Shown: piece after piece, positions 45,721-58,575 of the stretch
How the letters are laid out: the number at the start of each line of letters is the position of its first letter
Position numbering within the stretch: position 1 is the stretch's first letter
Assembly (NCBI GenBank): GCA_015680685.1
Contig: MNCI01029140.1
Coordinates: 189,396-253,395 of the forward strand
Source: Gnetum montanum
Lineage: Eukaryota > Streptophyta > Gnetopsida > Gnetales > Gnetaceae
Direction: 5' to 3'
Length of the DNA stretch: 64,000 bases
The notes under the pieces: model-generated
What the model saw: only the letters and a program-made list of their open reading frames with translations
What the model was told of the DNA's origin: nothing
Databases searched by the model: none
Translations under genes and position numbers: made by a program

Positions 45721-47440
45721 TCCCATAGAAGCACAACATCAAAGGGACTTGCAACAAGAGAGACATCATAAGTCTTTGAAGGGCAAGTGGTCCCAGGATG
45801 TCCCACATGTATTAAACAAAAATGAGGGTGGTGAACCTACCTTAGGTAGTTGTCCACACAATGATGTTCCTCCCCTTGACTTTGGCCAAGGGGTTGTGTA
45901 TCAAGATCTTAATTCCACTATTCATAACCTAGGTTCTGATACCCACAGGCACAAAGGATCTGAAAAAGGAACACAAACTCAAGATAAAGGTGGACATTCT
46001 AATTACAATTGTGATCGGGGCTAAGACTGCAAAAGAGAAGGTAGCAGACACCATTATGGTGATGGTTCTTCTTCTTCTTCACTTTCATCATTTTCTTCAC
46101 CCTCTCCTTCAATATCTAGATGTTGTCATAAAGAAAAAGATCATGGGGATATAGGTAGGAAACGTAGAAGTCATACACAAAATAGCTAGGAAAGGGGACA
46201 AGGGCACTCTAGAGAGTCACGACATAGAAGAAGGAAGAGTAGGGAACAATGTAGGCATCATAGACAACATGGATGAGATGATCACAATGAACCCCTATTT
46301 GCTATTCAAAGTATGTTAGACATAACTGAGGCTATTAGAATTTCAAGAAGGCACTAGAAAAAAAGTAGGATCAAGAGATTAGATATGAGAAATATATCAT
46401 GATTTTAAGGGGGATACAAAACTGATCCTTAGAATCATTTACAAGAATTCCATGATGCATGTGCCTTAAAAAACATAGAGGAAAAATGGAAAAACCATAA
46501 GTTGTTCCCGTGGACACTAGTTAAAGAAATGAAAAGCTAGTATTGGTCCTTAGAACTAGAATCTATTTATAGATAGAGTACTATGTTAGAATTATTCAAC
46601 GATAAGTACCAAACATACTCCCGAGTTTCCAACCTACGAAAGCAAATCCAAAGCTAGAAACAAGAAGGACATGAATCCTTGGATGCTACCATGGGTTGAT
46701 ACTGTGCACTATTACATTGTTGTCATAGCCATGGTTATTCGCAAAGGGATCAACTATGCTATCTCATAGATGGGATTAGGCATGAAACGAGAAGAACCCT
46801 TGTGACTTATGCTTAAGGAAGACTATCCAAGCTTAGGTTCCATCAAATTCAAAGATTGTTGGAGCAAGTTGCTAAGGAAGAAGGTGAGCTATGGAAGAGA
46901 GAAAGTGTGGAAGAGTATAACCGATATCCTTCCCTCTGTAAGAGGGGAGTAAGATTTTGAGAGGATGAAGAAGAGTCATCACTTGAAGAGATGGTGAAAA
47001 AGAAAAATTTGCTTATCCAAAAGACGACATCAAAAGTTTCAGCAAAGGTAGACCAAATGTGAGATTCCCTAGACAATAGATTTCAAACTATTTTTAAAAT
47101 AGTAGAGGAGTCTAGAGAGCAAGGTAGTGATCATGAAAAAAGAAAAAAGAGAGAAGCTAAACATGCATGTAGCAAGGGTAATGGCAAAGTTTCCATCATT
47201 GAAGAGGTTGTGGAGTCAGAAATAAACAATGATAGTGGATGCAAGATATGTCAATATGACCATCCTAAGGGATGTTGCCCTATAATCTCACATCTGCAGG
47301 AGTCTATGATGTATGCACTCAACACACGATTGAACAAATGGCAAGCATCCAAGGTTACCTTATCCTCAAGGTAACCCAATACAGTTCCACCAACCTTCAA
47401 CATATTATCCCAGTGAACTCTAGCACAACTGATTAAGCAA
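45721..47440 (+). pseudogene. gag of A4
   Basis: The best open piece is 45749-46024 (LQQERHHKSLKGKWSQDV-type opening, then THRHKGSEKGTQTQDKGG). It is followed by a Ser-rich run, an Arg/Ser-His-rich basic tract (46140-46280), the capsid part (HLQEFHDACALKNIE near 46440; LEQVAKEEGELWKRESVEEY near 46860-46920) and a nucleocapsid-like CKICQYDHPKGCCP at about 47240-47282. Stops and shifts throughout. Confidence 0.72.
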
Positions 47441-50400
47441 TATCAATAGTGAAAATATGCACAATCATGGGGAATTCCACCACTAAGGCAATAGTATCCT
47501 TACCGGCAACCTGACCCATATGGATATTACATGCAGTAGCCAATCTCCCCACATGACTCTACTGGTCACATCACTCCTTAACCTCACTAGCAAGCCTGTG
47601 AGTATTATGGGACCCCCTCTTCTAGAGGTGATATTCCACAAGCATATCATCCTTCTCATCCGAATACATCTCTTACACCAATAGCTCCACTACCATCTAC
47701 TCTCGCGATGCAAGTTGAAATCCCTACCTAGTCGTAGCAATGTAACACCATGAGGGTTGTTACTCTCAACCTATTGTTGGTTCCAACAACCACATGAAGA
47801 AAAGACCTTTCTTTAGAACCAATAGTCCAAAAAAGCCCTTGCAATCACAAGTGGCTAATTCCTTAGACACCTCACTATCAATAAAAACTTCAAATCCCCT
47901 TCAACCGAATCACCACACTCAACACATATGGTCATGCTAACACATGCCATCATTAACTAGATCAAAGATGGCTACCTTCCTAGGAAATTGTTTTATCTTG
48001 GATGTCATCTGATATACTTACAAATTGCTAGAAATGTGCCATGCAAAGCTCTTTTGGATTTAAGTTTCAGTGTCAAATTAATTTCTTAAGAAATGTACAA
48101 GGCCTAGAACCTGCGTCAATTGAAAAAGAGCAACATCCATCTAGAGTTGGCCAACCAGTCCATCACTGTTCCATTGGGACTAGTGGAAGATATTGTTACC
48201 ACTATTTGTGGGTGGTTGTACCCAGCTAACTTCCTAGTGATTCATGTAAATAATGGTAAGAACATGGCTAAGCACCATCGATGCACACCTAGGAATTTGT
48301 GATCTTTCCTTAGAAATATGAAAGGAAAATACATTTGGAAAGATCAAGAAGAAGAAAGTTTTATGCATCGCATATAGTGACACAAGGTGTAATTATGTGC
48401 AAAGGTCATGGTTTGTGCAAATTTTAGCATTTCCTGCATGCAATCAGTGTGCACAAGTGATTAACATACAAAGATGCCTATATGTAATAGCCACATGATA
48501 GGAAGATACCTAGTGGTTGACAGCTGATCAAGAAAGGAGTTCACTCATATGCATGGAACCAACTGAGGGTTGAACTTGTACTTACATTGATAGCATTGAC
48601 GCATTAGAGTAAGTCCACTACCAACTTCCAAGTATTAACCTTGAAAATATCAAGTGGGGAAGTTGGAAATCCCTAAGAAATTTAAGTAGGAGCCCCTTGA
48701 GCTAAAACCATTGTCCACTGGTATGGAATGCACATTCCTTAACAATGAAAAATTGATAATTATTAATGCTAAGCTTGCTTCTCAATAGAAAGAAGAACTA
48801 CTGAAGGTAATAAATAAATGGTCAAAAGCCTTTGCTTGGTCATATCCTGAATTAACTAGAATAGATCCTAGAATATGCCAACATAGAATTTACACTGACC
48901 CCTTCATGAAGCCTCAAAGACAACCATAGAGATGATTGAACCCTAAGCTGAAGTAAGTTGTTAAGGAAGAAATTGAAAAACTTCTCAAAGTTATGTTCAT
49001 ATACCCCATTGCTGATAACGAATGGATTAACCCCTTAGTTATTGTGCCTATAAAGGAAGGCAAATGGAGGGCGTGCATAGATTTTAGGCTACTAAATATG
49101 GCAACATTCAAAGATTACTCCATTTCCATTTGTCAACCAAGTCTTAGACATCATCGTAGGGCATTACTATTATAGTTTTCTAGATGGATATAGTAGATAT
49201 AACTAACTATAAATAGCCCTAGAAGACCAAGACAAGACTACATTCACTAGTCCTTGGGGAATGTTTACATACAAACAGATGTTGTTTGGCTTGTGCAATG
49301 CCCTTGCAACATTTCAACGACTAGTTCTTAGCGTATTCCAACAATAGATAGGGAATGATGTGGAGGTTCTTATTGATGACTTCTCCACTTATAGAGAAAA
49401 CTTTGATCAAGCCTTGGATCAGTTGGAGAAACTGTTAAAAAGATGTGTAGAAACCAATTTGAGGCTCAACTGGTAAAAAAACCATTTGATGATCCAAGAA
49501 GGTATAGTAGTAGGGCACAAAATATCACACACAGGAATAGAGTTAGACTTTGAGAAAATAAAAATTATTCAATGAATTACCCATCAATTAGAAACTATCA
49601 AAGATATTTGGTCATTCCTTAGACATATTGGCTACTATAGGAGATTTATTGAGAAGTTTTCAAAGGTTTTCAAACCATTAATAAAATTAACAAAAAAGGA
49701 CATACCTTTTAAGTGGATCATGGAATGTGAATTAGCTTTCTAGACTCTAAAATAGAAGCTAGTAGAAACACCCATTCTACAAGCTCCTGACTGGTCCAAA
49801 CCATTCCATACCATGACTAACGCATCCAACAATGCTTTAGGAGCCATACATTAGATGACTAGAAGCATCCTTATTACATCCACTATGCAAGTAGAAGTAT
49901 TGTTGGTGCATAACTTAACTACACTACCACAGAGAAAGAATTAATGGCTCTAGTGTTTGCACTAAAAAAGTTTAGACACTATGTATTTGAATATAAAGTA
50001 TATATACATACAGATCATAGTGCAATCTGATTCCTCATAAATAAGCCAACAATAAGCCCTCATATCATAGAATGACTTGTAATCTTATAGGAGTTCAATT
50101 TAATAATCATCGATCACAAGGGCACTGAGAATGTAGTTACTGATCATTTATCTTGGTTGCGATGGAACAACAAAGAGAATGAGTATCCAATTTTTGATTA
50201 TTTTCCTGATGAATTCCTCTTTACTAGTGTAGTGAATAATCAATCACCCATGGAGACAAACTGGTATAGCAGCATTCTTACCTATCTTCTCATGCAACAA
50301 ACATCGCAAGAGTTAAACCTTAAGAAGAAACAATAGTTTCTTCATTGAGCCAAGTACTTTATGGAGATCAATGGGCAAGTTTACAAAGTGTGTCCCGATG

Positions 50401-51515
50401 GCTTGGTTCGATAGTGTGTTCTCGATATAGATCAACTGCAAGTTCTCCAAGATGCTTATGAGGCTTTTTGTGGGGGTCATTATGGTAGGAGATGAATGGC
50501 CATCAAGATCCTGCTTGCAAGATATTATTGGCCTACATTATTTTAGGACGCCCATCATTTTGTCTAATCTTGTGAGTGCTATCAACGTGATGGGGGAATG
50601 ATTGCTGGAATGGAGGATTTGCAAGAATGGATTTAACCATTAGAACCCTTCGACATTTGGGGAATTGATTTTATGGGGCTGATTAGACCAATGTCCAATG
50701 CAAAATCTTATATTATTGTTGCCATTAATTACCTAACAAAATTGGCTGAAGTAGTTGTTGTTAAAGATTGTACATCATCTACAGCTGCATGATTTTTTCA
50801 ACAACAAATCATAAATAAGTTTTGTGTGCTATGTGCACTTATTTCAGATAATGGTACACACTTCACAGGTGCAAATTTTTAAAAATTAATGCAACACTTA
50901 GGGGTTGAGCATAAATTGACTACACCATACCACCCCCAAGTGAATGGTTAAGCAGAAGTCACCAACAGGGAAATTATAAAGATATTGACAAGAACCATTA
51001 GAAAGTTTAGATAATATTGGAGCACTAAAATAAATGATGCTCTTTGTGCATACCACTTCACATGGAAACTCCCTATAGGCTACTCTCCCTATGAGTTAGT
51101 GTATGGTAAATTACCAATGCTTGCCATTCAAACTGAGCTTCGTAGACTATCCACAACATGTGACCTCAACCTTGACCTTGATCTAGCATAGAAACAATGG
51201 TTAGTAACCCTTAACTTGCTAGATGAAAACTGATTAGCTACCCTATCATCTAACAAATTGCACAAGGCATTCAATAAATAACATCATGACTTAAGAATTA
51301 GAAAAGTTAAATATCAGCCAAGAGATAAGATTCTCTACTAAAATCCCACACATGTGCCATAACATACTAAATTTCAAACATTGTGGAAAGGACCTTATAT
51401 TATTTATGCACCTTTTTCTTTAGGGGCCATGACAATATACAAACCTGAGAGCTTCAATAAGAAATTTTTGGTCAACGTGCAACAAACCAAACCTTTCTAG
51501 GAGCTTAGGATAGCT
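47441..51515 (+). pseudogene. pol of A4: protease, RT, RNase H, integrase (Athila-like)
   Basis: Protease at 47930-48300: LKKSNIHLELANQSITVPLG then LVEDIVTTICGWLYPANFLV, the typical Athila LADQSI..P.G..ED box. RT at 48880-49790: YPIADNEWINPLVIVPIKEG and WRACIDFRLLN, then a degraded palm with a TKKFLLMTSPLI-like shifted catalytic site near 49365. RNase H reaches about 50170 (KELMALVFALKKFRHYVFE, THTDHSAI-like box, VVTDHLSWLRW). Integrase at 50190-51515: CGGHYGRR, ARYYWPTLF, FDIWGIDFMG, ISDNGTHFTG, TPYHPQVNG, LPIGYSPYELVYGKLP. All three catalytic boxes of the integrase remain recognisable, but stops make it inactive. Confidence 0.85.
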
Positions 51516-53559
51516 AGTACACATGCTGCCTCTCTTGATGGACAACCTCACTCACTATTTTGGATCTCCTCCTTCCAATTCAGTCATGAGGGAGATGGCT
51601 ACCTATGCTAACCATTCTAGGCCGTTAGTTCCTTTTGAATTTTTTTTACACATTTCTATTTTACAGATTTTTGTCTCACACATTTTCATTTTACACATTT
51701 TTCTAACTTTTCTTATTTTTATTTTACACCATCATTTATATTTTTACTATTTGTTTGATTGCTTGATTTACTTTTATTTTTCATCCAATAAGTGCTCATT
51801 ATGGTGGATTGAATTATATCATATTGATTGCTAATGTTTAGTTTTTACCTTTGAATTACGATGTTGATATTAAGGTATGGTTCTTTTGGTAAAATAGGCA
51901 ATGAGTCCACACCGTCCACTCATCCATACAAATCTATGGTCTCATTTGGCTTGGAACTTTATAGTCCCCTTTTTCGAAGTAAACTTGTTAATGAATTGGT
52001 GGCTGGGTATTTTTCAAACCAAGGAAAGACTCAAAGGACGAAAAGGCTAGGACTTCAAGGGGATTCAATGTATTGATGCTGGCCATTCTCTTGGGTGCTT
52101 GGATGCTTTTTCTTGTGTTTTTCACCATTTTGACATTGTTCAAATATCAAAAAGTTAAGTGAATATAAATAAGTCTTTGCATGGTGTGGTTCTCATGCAT
52201 AAACATCCAAAAAAAGAAAAAGAAAAAAAGAGAGAAATAGATGAGAATACAAAGCACACCCATTAGACATAATAAAGCAATATGGGCTATAAGCATGGGT
52301 TATGGCACTAGAAAGACATGTTACCCATGCCTAAAGGTTCCCTCTAACTAAGGCTCTTTCTTGCTTCCTACTCCATCTCACTCTCCTTGGGATGGTGGTC
52401 ACTCTTTGTCAAAACATTCTTGTTGCCTTAAGAGGATGGATTGGCCAAGTGTATTGATGTGAGGTCATTGAATGTAGTTGGTTTGAGTCTAGATTTGGAA
52501 TGATTTCTACTCAGTTATCTTAACCATGAAATATACAAGGGGCTTTACACAACCTTGTTCTTGGGATTCCATTCCATTCTCTCCTCTCCAGCTTTCTTCC
52601 CATTTTGCACCTCAGTGCTAGTTTTATCATTAGTTCGTTCTTAGTTGATGCATTGTTTCTCTTTGGTGAATTCTTATGGGCAAGTTTTTAACTCTTACTT
52701 CCAATTGACATTCTTAGAGCCTACGGAATCTTTGGTTTGTGGGTTTGTTAGGGCATAAAGGGCATGAGCTTGCTTTGGGGAGGACCCATTGGCATTTCTT
52801 TTTGATGCAATTGTTAACTTCTTTCCATTAAACATTTTCTATAATCAATCATTTTTTGTTTCATCCCCATCCATGACATCCATTTTATTGGCATTGCCGT
52901 TGATATTTTTCATCTTTCTTATTCCTCATATTTTTCCATCTTATAACTATTGGAGGTTTTCTCTTAGTCATGGGGGCCCTAGCATAAATTTTTCAATTTT
53001 TTCCATCTGACTAATTTCCTAACCCCTACACCTTGGGTAGTTTCCAGTGATAAATCTCTGAATCAGTTTCTACCATAACCACAACTTAGCCAATGCACTT
53101 CATATAGAGGCAAGGTATCAACTCCATTGTGGATTATTTATCCTTGCTCATTTTTGACTGTGTTGTACATGTAGATAGTGATCATATAAATAATGGAATG
53201 GGCTTCAAGGAAGCACTCAGGATGGACCAGAATTGGAACATTTATGAAAGGAGCAAGTTTGGTGGCATAGTTATAAATAAAAAATGGAAGGCATAATCTT
53301 AGCATTGGTGGCAACATGCTCCATATTCTTTCTCTCTCTCTTTTTCTCTTCAAACTACCAAATAAAAGCTTGGATGTCATTTATGTATGAGTGTTCACCA
53401 CAATAGTCATGAACACTAATGTTGTAATATGCTTATTGATCCCTTTACTAGGCACATTGAGTTTATCATCCCATTCCACCATTAGTTGTTAATTAGTTAA
53501 TAATCTCATACTTTCCCAATATTTTGTAAGGAACTTGAGGATGAGTTTTTATTCAGTTG
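51516..53559 (+). other. 3' non-coding part of A4 (spacer; ORF E deleted)
   Basis: Contains the family spacer landmarks GAAAGACATGTTACCCATGC (52312-52331) and GGGGAGGACCCATTGGC (52778-52794). It then passes at about 53050-53480 through sequence I cannot align to ORF E, and ends with the pre-tract block TTAGTTAATAATCTCATAC (53494-53512) that follows ORF E in A2 and A5. A CT microsatellite lies at 53331-53348. ORF E is missing. Confidence 0.65.
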
Positions 53560-53567
53560 TTGGGGTA

Positions 53568-53694
53568 TGATGAGAGTGGTTACTTTAGCAATTATTCTAA
53601 TTATTAGAGTGGTTACTCTAGTGATTACTCTAATAGCTATTCTAATGATTAGAGTGGTTACTCTAATTATTAGAGTAGTTTCTCCCAAGCCTAT
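53568..53694 (+). repeat. LTR L5 (3' LTR of A4, truncated)
   Basis: Starts TGATGAGAG after the tract TTGGGGTA and matches the first part of L4, with more copies of AGAGTGGTTACT (five or six). It is cut at ...CTCCCAAGCCTAT, two bases before the TATA region, by the start of the LTR of G. Confidence 0.85.
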
Positions 53695-55059
53695 TGTAAC
53701 GATGGAAAATGTCAATCACTAGAAATACCGAACGAAAGTCCATGTACATAGTTCTAACCCCGGATCCATGTGAGGACTGTGCTAGAGAGAAAACAAATCT
53801 GAGGTGCCCTAAACGGTCTTGTCGATTAGACAAGGACTTACTTGATCAGTAAAAAAAATTTGTGATATTTGGGTGATAAAATGATGGTTCTTTACGAGAA
53901 GATATAATGTTATTAATTTCAAAGATGATTGAAAATAATGTAATCAATTTAAAGTGATTTTGCAATATTCGTATAACCAAGGAATAAGAGATTAGATTTA
54001 GAGCACAGGCGATCCCAAGATGTGGGATTCAGCTCACGAACCAAATATATTAGATAAAATGATTACAAGTGGACTCCAATTTAGGAAAAGTACATGCCAA
54101 TAGCAAGAAAGTTGTTCAAAGATGAAGCAAGCAAAGGTCGATCTACCTTGTTCTAGCAGGTTTGAGTACAAGGAGGTTGGTCCCAAAGCAATTGGCTATT
54201 TTTGACCAAATGTTCTTACCAATTGTCTTCGATGCTCTTGAGGCCACTGATCCTCTTTGTTCTCTTTTTAAAACCTATCAATGATTATCAATAGAAGGGA
54301 AAAATTTCTCGCAGAGAAAATTTGTCAAATCTTAGGAGAAATTTTTGCCAAAACCCCCCTTTTTGATCTTTGTCAACTGGAGTATTTATAAGATTAGGGT
54401 TAGGAGAAAAATGCAGTTTAGATGATGTGTGTCCTGAACCTACATAATGTCGTTGACCTGATGCATTTGTTGCTAGAGCTTGTGGCACCACACTGTTTAG
54501 CGCATTGTAAACCACCCTTGTTTGAGCTTTGGCGATAGACTATTCTTTGATTACGCTACGATACGCCAGAGGGCGTATCGTGTCATATGGACTGCTGATG
54601 CTTGTATTATGCCATTTCTGTCTATTCTTGTATTACGCTGCACCATGCTAGATTATGCTACACCATGCTAGATTACGCTTCATAGCGTAATTCAGCATAA
54701 AATAGCACACTTGCAAAAAATTGAAGTGTTGTTGAAGTCTTGGGAATTTACCATCCTTGATGTTGTGGTGGATTGCTTTCTGACATTATGTTGCATTATG
54801 CCATATTTTGTAATGTAGCATAATATGCCAAAAGTTAAGGTTCTCGAATCATAGAGAATTTGCAAAGTCGAAAGCTTGCTGCTGTGCACTTGTCGCTTTG
54901 CTATGTCTTCTAAAATCCATTTGTACTATGCCACGCAGCATGGTAGGATAGGCTTTTAACTGAAAAGGAACTTGTTGTGCCACACCTTGTCACAACTCCT
55001 TGCCTAGATTACTAGATTTTGCTAAACCGTCGAGGCCTCGAAATTTTTATGGTGTTTCA
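53695..55059 (-). repeat. LTR of G (3' LTR, reverse)
   Basis: About 1365 bp. On the minus strand it runs from TGAAACACCATAAAAATTTC (after the tract AAAGAGGGGCCAT) to CCATCGTTACA. A minus-strand TATA box, TTATAAATACTCC, lies near 54378-54390. Inside, a two-copy ACCATGCTAGATTA repeat sits at about 54643-54680. The left-hand edge abuts L5 exactly. Confidence 0.68.
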
Positions 55060-56229
55060 ATGGCCCCTCTTTGTTGATGTTTAGAGGGCTTGCCCAAAAG
55101 ACATCGACAAAGAATATGAAACACCAGAGAGGTAAAGGAACCAATAGCATCCATCGAAGATTACTCAAATGTCGCTCTATCAAACCTGGAAGTGCAAAGG
55201 CAGGGGAGGGAAGAAAGCATAGGAGGGATTTTATAGAAGTAAGAGGAGGGAGGTTCAGGGAAGACTCAAGCATGTGAACATGAAACCTTCACGAGCAAGT
55301 GATTACGTCCTTCGAAAAATGTATGTGCGAGAGGTTACACCATCATACTATATATGAAGGGCTTGTGCGGGCAAGTTGTGTTACATCCGCGTGGCTTGGA
55401 TGAGTTGTTTTACATCCATTTTTTCAAGCTTTGACTATTCTTTTTTTTTTTAAATTACATTCCACTAGGTGAGTTGCCTTATGCTAGTTCATGGACATGA
55501 TGATGTGAAAGAATTTGATTGAATGTTCATGCTCTATACAAGCAAGGAAGAGGGTAAAGGTGGTCATGAGGACAAGGGAAGAGGAAAATGAAGTAAGGCA
55601 TCTAATGGAAGGAGAGATAGGGTTTGCACTCCTAGGTAGCTAGGCTAATCTGAGCAGCCACTTCAGAATGCCATAACACCTCACCTTCCATTGAAAGTAT
55701 CCTTGATCAACGCTATCATAACAAGTAACCTACAAAACATGACAAAGAGCAGAGGAGGGAGGCTATTGAAACAAGCACCATCCAAAGCGAAAAGGAGAGC
55801 ATAGGCCATGAAACAAGGAGCATAGCAAGAAGCAAGGGTCTCAATGTTGATGCCGCAGTTCATGCAACTACCGTTGATAACCAGATTCATGTTGCTCCAT
55901 CAACTAGACAAAGAACCAGTCAAATGGATTTGCTAAGCCAAAATCTGGTGACAGCGATGGATGGAGGCCGCTCAGACTATGGAGAACCATAGCTTCTTTG
56001 GAGCCCCAAGCAGCAAAGTTGATCCCAGGAGCTGCAACTAACGAGTAGTTGTTATAGCAACATCTTCAAGGGATCAGCAGTATGCCTTTCGGCATGTTTG
56101 AGGAATCAGTAGGATGCCGGTGAGGTGACGACGTTGTGTCTATTCCAACACCTTACCCGCTCTATGTGGTAGGGATGAAGTGCAAGAGTGATCACGCTTG
56201 CTTGCTTCATGGATTTCCTGTTGACAAAT
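55060..56229 (-). other. 3'UTR of G, proximal part
   Basis: GC-richer non-coding sequence between the LTR and the tandem repeats. Open pieces (55071-55277 +, 55022-55273 - and 55681-55890 -) have no recognisable content. Tat-lineage elements often have a long stretch or an extra ORF here; I cannot name one. Confidence 0.5.
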
Positions 56230-56640
56230 TCTAGTTTTGGGTCTTCGTTCACCGTTGTTGCTAGTTTTAAGTCTCAGTAGACCATGGTCCCGATTTAACG
56301 TCTGGGCTAACTAAAGCCTGCTAGTTTTACGTCGTAGTGGACAGTGGAAGAGCTAGTTTATGGTCCTAGCAGACTGTGCTATGGGTGTTAGTTTTATATC
56401 ATGACCTAGGGACAAATATGTGTTGGTTTAGCATCTCAGTAGATGTGTGCTTACCTTGTCAGTTTCATGTCATGAAGGATGGTCGAAAACTTTGCCAGTT
56501 TAGCATCTTGGTAGACGCATGCAAAAAATGCTAGTTTTACGTTGTAGCATACATGTACAACTTTGCTAGTTTTACATTGTAGTGGATGTGTACAACTTTT
56601 CTAGTTTTACATCGTAGCAGATGTTCGTTACCTATGTTTG
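56230..56640. repeat. tandem repeat array in the 3'UTR of G (30-37 bp units)
   Basis: About twelve diverged units beginning CTAGTTTTACGTCGTAGTGG. The last three are the most regular (35 bp, CTAGTTTTACRTYGTAG...TGTACAACTTT), while earlier ones vary between 30 and 37 bp. Position just after pol agrees with the hypervariable 3'UTR repeats known from Tat-type elements. Confidence 0.85.
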
Positions 56641-57572
56641 AGCCGAGTTGATGCTTACATGTGGTACCACTTTAGATACAGATGATTCACTGGATTTGGT
56701 AGCTCATTGCCATCAATATCTACTAACTTGAATGCTCCGTTACTGTATGTGTCGATGACCAAGAAAGGGCCTTCCCAGTTTGCAGAGAACTTGCCTATTG
56801 GTTCACGAATGGCCTTGAGAACTAAGTCTCCCTTCTTGATCTATCATTCATGCAGATTGTGCCGGTGCTTTTGTCTTTGTTTGTCCTGATATCTTTCGAT
56901 GGTATCAAGCATTTGGATGCACTTCTCTTCTACTGAGTCTAAATCCATGATCCAAGACTCATTGTGTTGAGCCTCATTTATAACCATGGAGAGGACCATC
57001 TGCAATGAGGGAACCTATAATTCTAGGGGTAACACTACCTCAGATCCATAGACTAGGTTGTAGGATGTCCTGTCTGTATCTGTTATGCACGTCGTATGAT
57101 ACGCCCATAGTACGTAGAGGATTTTTTCATGCCAGTGTTTTTTGTTATTACTGAGCATCTTCTTAAGTAGATTGATAATTACCTTTTTTATCTCTTTTAC
57201 TTGACCATTTACTTGTGAGTAATAAGGTGAGGAAAAAGATTGTTTGATACCAAGATTATTGCAAAAATATTTGGTTTCTATGCTACTAAGTTGTGGCCTG
57301 TTGTCAGTCACAATAGTCATAGGGAGCCCAAATCTAGTGACAATATTATCTAAGATGAAATGAAAAACCTATTGGAATTTAATCTTTTGTAGGGAAATAG
57401 CCTCAACCCACTTTGTGAAGGACTCAGTGGCGGTGATAATGAAACTATGTCCTGTAGAAGATTTTGGCTCAATGGAACCTATGATATCTAGTCCCCATCG
57501 TTGGAATGGCCAAGTAATCTATGTAGTGTGTAACTCAGTTGGTGACATGTGTATTAGATTTGCGTAACACTA
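56641..57572 (-). pseudogene. integrase of G (Tat lineage)
   Basis: Minus strand. Core start WGLDIIGSIEPKS, then ITATESFTKWVEAI. The open piece 57015-57320 contains TIVTDNRPQLSSIETKYFCN, then SPYYSQVNGQVKEIKKVIIN: the D and E of the catalytic triad are kept in TDN and VKEI. The C-terminal part continues to about 56650 with GDLVLKAIREPIGKFSANWE and GPFLVIDTYSNGAFKLVDID, the G.KF...WEGP box of Tat integrases, ending NHLYLKWYH. Only a few stops interrupt it. Confidence 0.85.
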
Positions 57573-58575
57573 TCACGTGTCGCATGTCTTAACCTTGACA
57601 AGGTAGTCCTTTTCCATGTATGGCCAATAGTACCCTAGGCGTATGATTTTAGTGGCCATTGCTCGTTGGGCTATGTGTCCTCCGCACAGCCCCTTGTGGA
57701 CTTCGTTAACTATTTTCTGTGCTTGGTTACTGTTAATATAGGTTAGCAATACCCCATCAAAAGAGTATCTACAAAGAGTACTGTCTCCAATGATGATGTA
57801 TTTCCTGGCATGCTTGCACACTACATCTTTTTGCACATGTGTTAGCTCGTGTAGTGGTTCGCCATGCAGAAGGTAAGTCTTAATGTTATCATAACATTCT
57901 AGTATTCCCCCCATTTTTAATGAAGAAATTTGTGCTACTTGAATGACAGGATCTGTACATTCCATCATTAAAGTAGGCCAAGTGGCAAACAAGTGCGGTG
58001 GCATGTTTAGTGCCAGTGTTGCCAATGCATCGGCCACAACGTTTTTGTTACGTGACATGTGTTGGGCATCAATTGTCACAAATTGTTTCAAGAGATCTTT
58101 AGCCATATCGTAGTAGGGCTGTAGATGCATAGCTTTGTAGGTGTAGAATCCTGTGATTTGATTGATGACAAGCATCGAATCACCTCGTATCGCCAGGTGT
58201 TGAACGCTGAGTTCTCTGGCTGTCAATAATCCTCTGAGAAGCCCCTCATACTCTGCCATGTTGCTGGTACAAGGGAGGGTCAGTCGGTAAGCCAGTGGAC
58301 ACACATCCTCAGGAGAAAGCATAATGACAGCGGTGGCACTACCGTCTCTAGTGGTTGAAGCTTCGTCAAAGTATAACGTTGCTTCAAGGCCTGTTGATAT
58401 AGGGCTTAAGCTATGTACATGTTCATCTGGGAACTCTGGCTCTATTGTAGCTTGATTGTTAATCGGCGATGTTGCTAACTGGTCAGCTATAGCCTGGCCT
58501 TTGGTGGATGATTGGCCAACATAATGTAAATCAAATTCGGCTGTGATAGCCTTCCAACGAGCTATCCTACTACTT
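57573..58575 (-). pseudogene. RNase H, archaeal-type RNase H and integrase zinc finger of G
   Basis: Minus strand from about 58575: the end of the RT-linked RNase H (SSRIARWKAITAEFDLHYVG, then KGQAIADQLA), a linker, then the second RNase H. The 249-codon open frame 58322-57573 holds CTSNMAEYEGLLRGLLTARE (catalytic Glu), LAIRGDSMLVINQITGFYTY (catalytic Asp), KNVVADALATLA (last Asp) and the integrase zinc-binding HKGLCGGHIAQRAMATKIIR, GYYWPYMEKDY, CDTC. The first acidic residue is in LYFDEASTTRDGSA just upstream, where DGA would be usual. An aRH domain marks the Tat clade. Confidence 0.85.

Larger units (their letters stand above)
44400..53694 (+). mobile_element. A4: Athila-like LTR retrotransposon lacking ORF E
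   Basis: 5' LTR L4 (44400-45264), tRNA-Asp PBS, leader, gag, pol, shortened spacer, polypurine tract, and the first 127 bp of the 3' LTR (53568-53694), which is then cut by element G. Between the spacer (to about 53060) and the pre-tract sequence at about 53490 there is no ORF E, unlike A2, A3 and A5. It was inserted into AP3, so AP3 is older than A4. Confidence 0.83.

Noticed and set aside
51523-51834. 103-codon frame with hydrophobic Phe/Ile/His run after A4 pol, possible envelope membrane segment
   Set aside because: Low-complexity T-rich DNA gives the hydrophobic run; it starts inside the degraded pol end and is not conserved in A2, A3 or D.
44400-53694. Endogenous pararetrovirus instead of LTR element
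   Set aside because: LTRs, tRNA-Asp PBS, polypurine tract and an integrase are present; no movement or coat protein is seen.
55022-55890. Accessory ORFs in the 3'UTR of G
   Set aside because: Short, overlapping on opposite strands, without conserved motifs; no support beyond being open.
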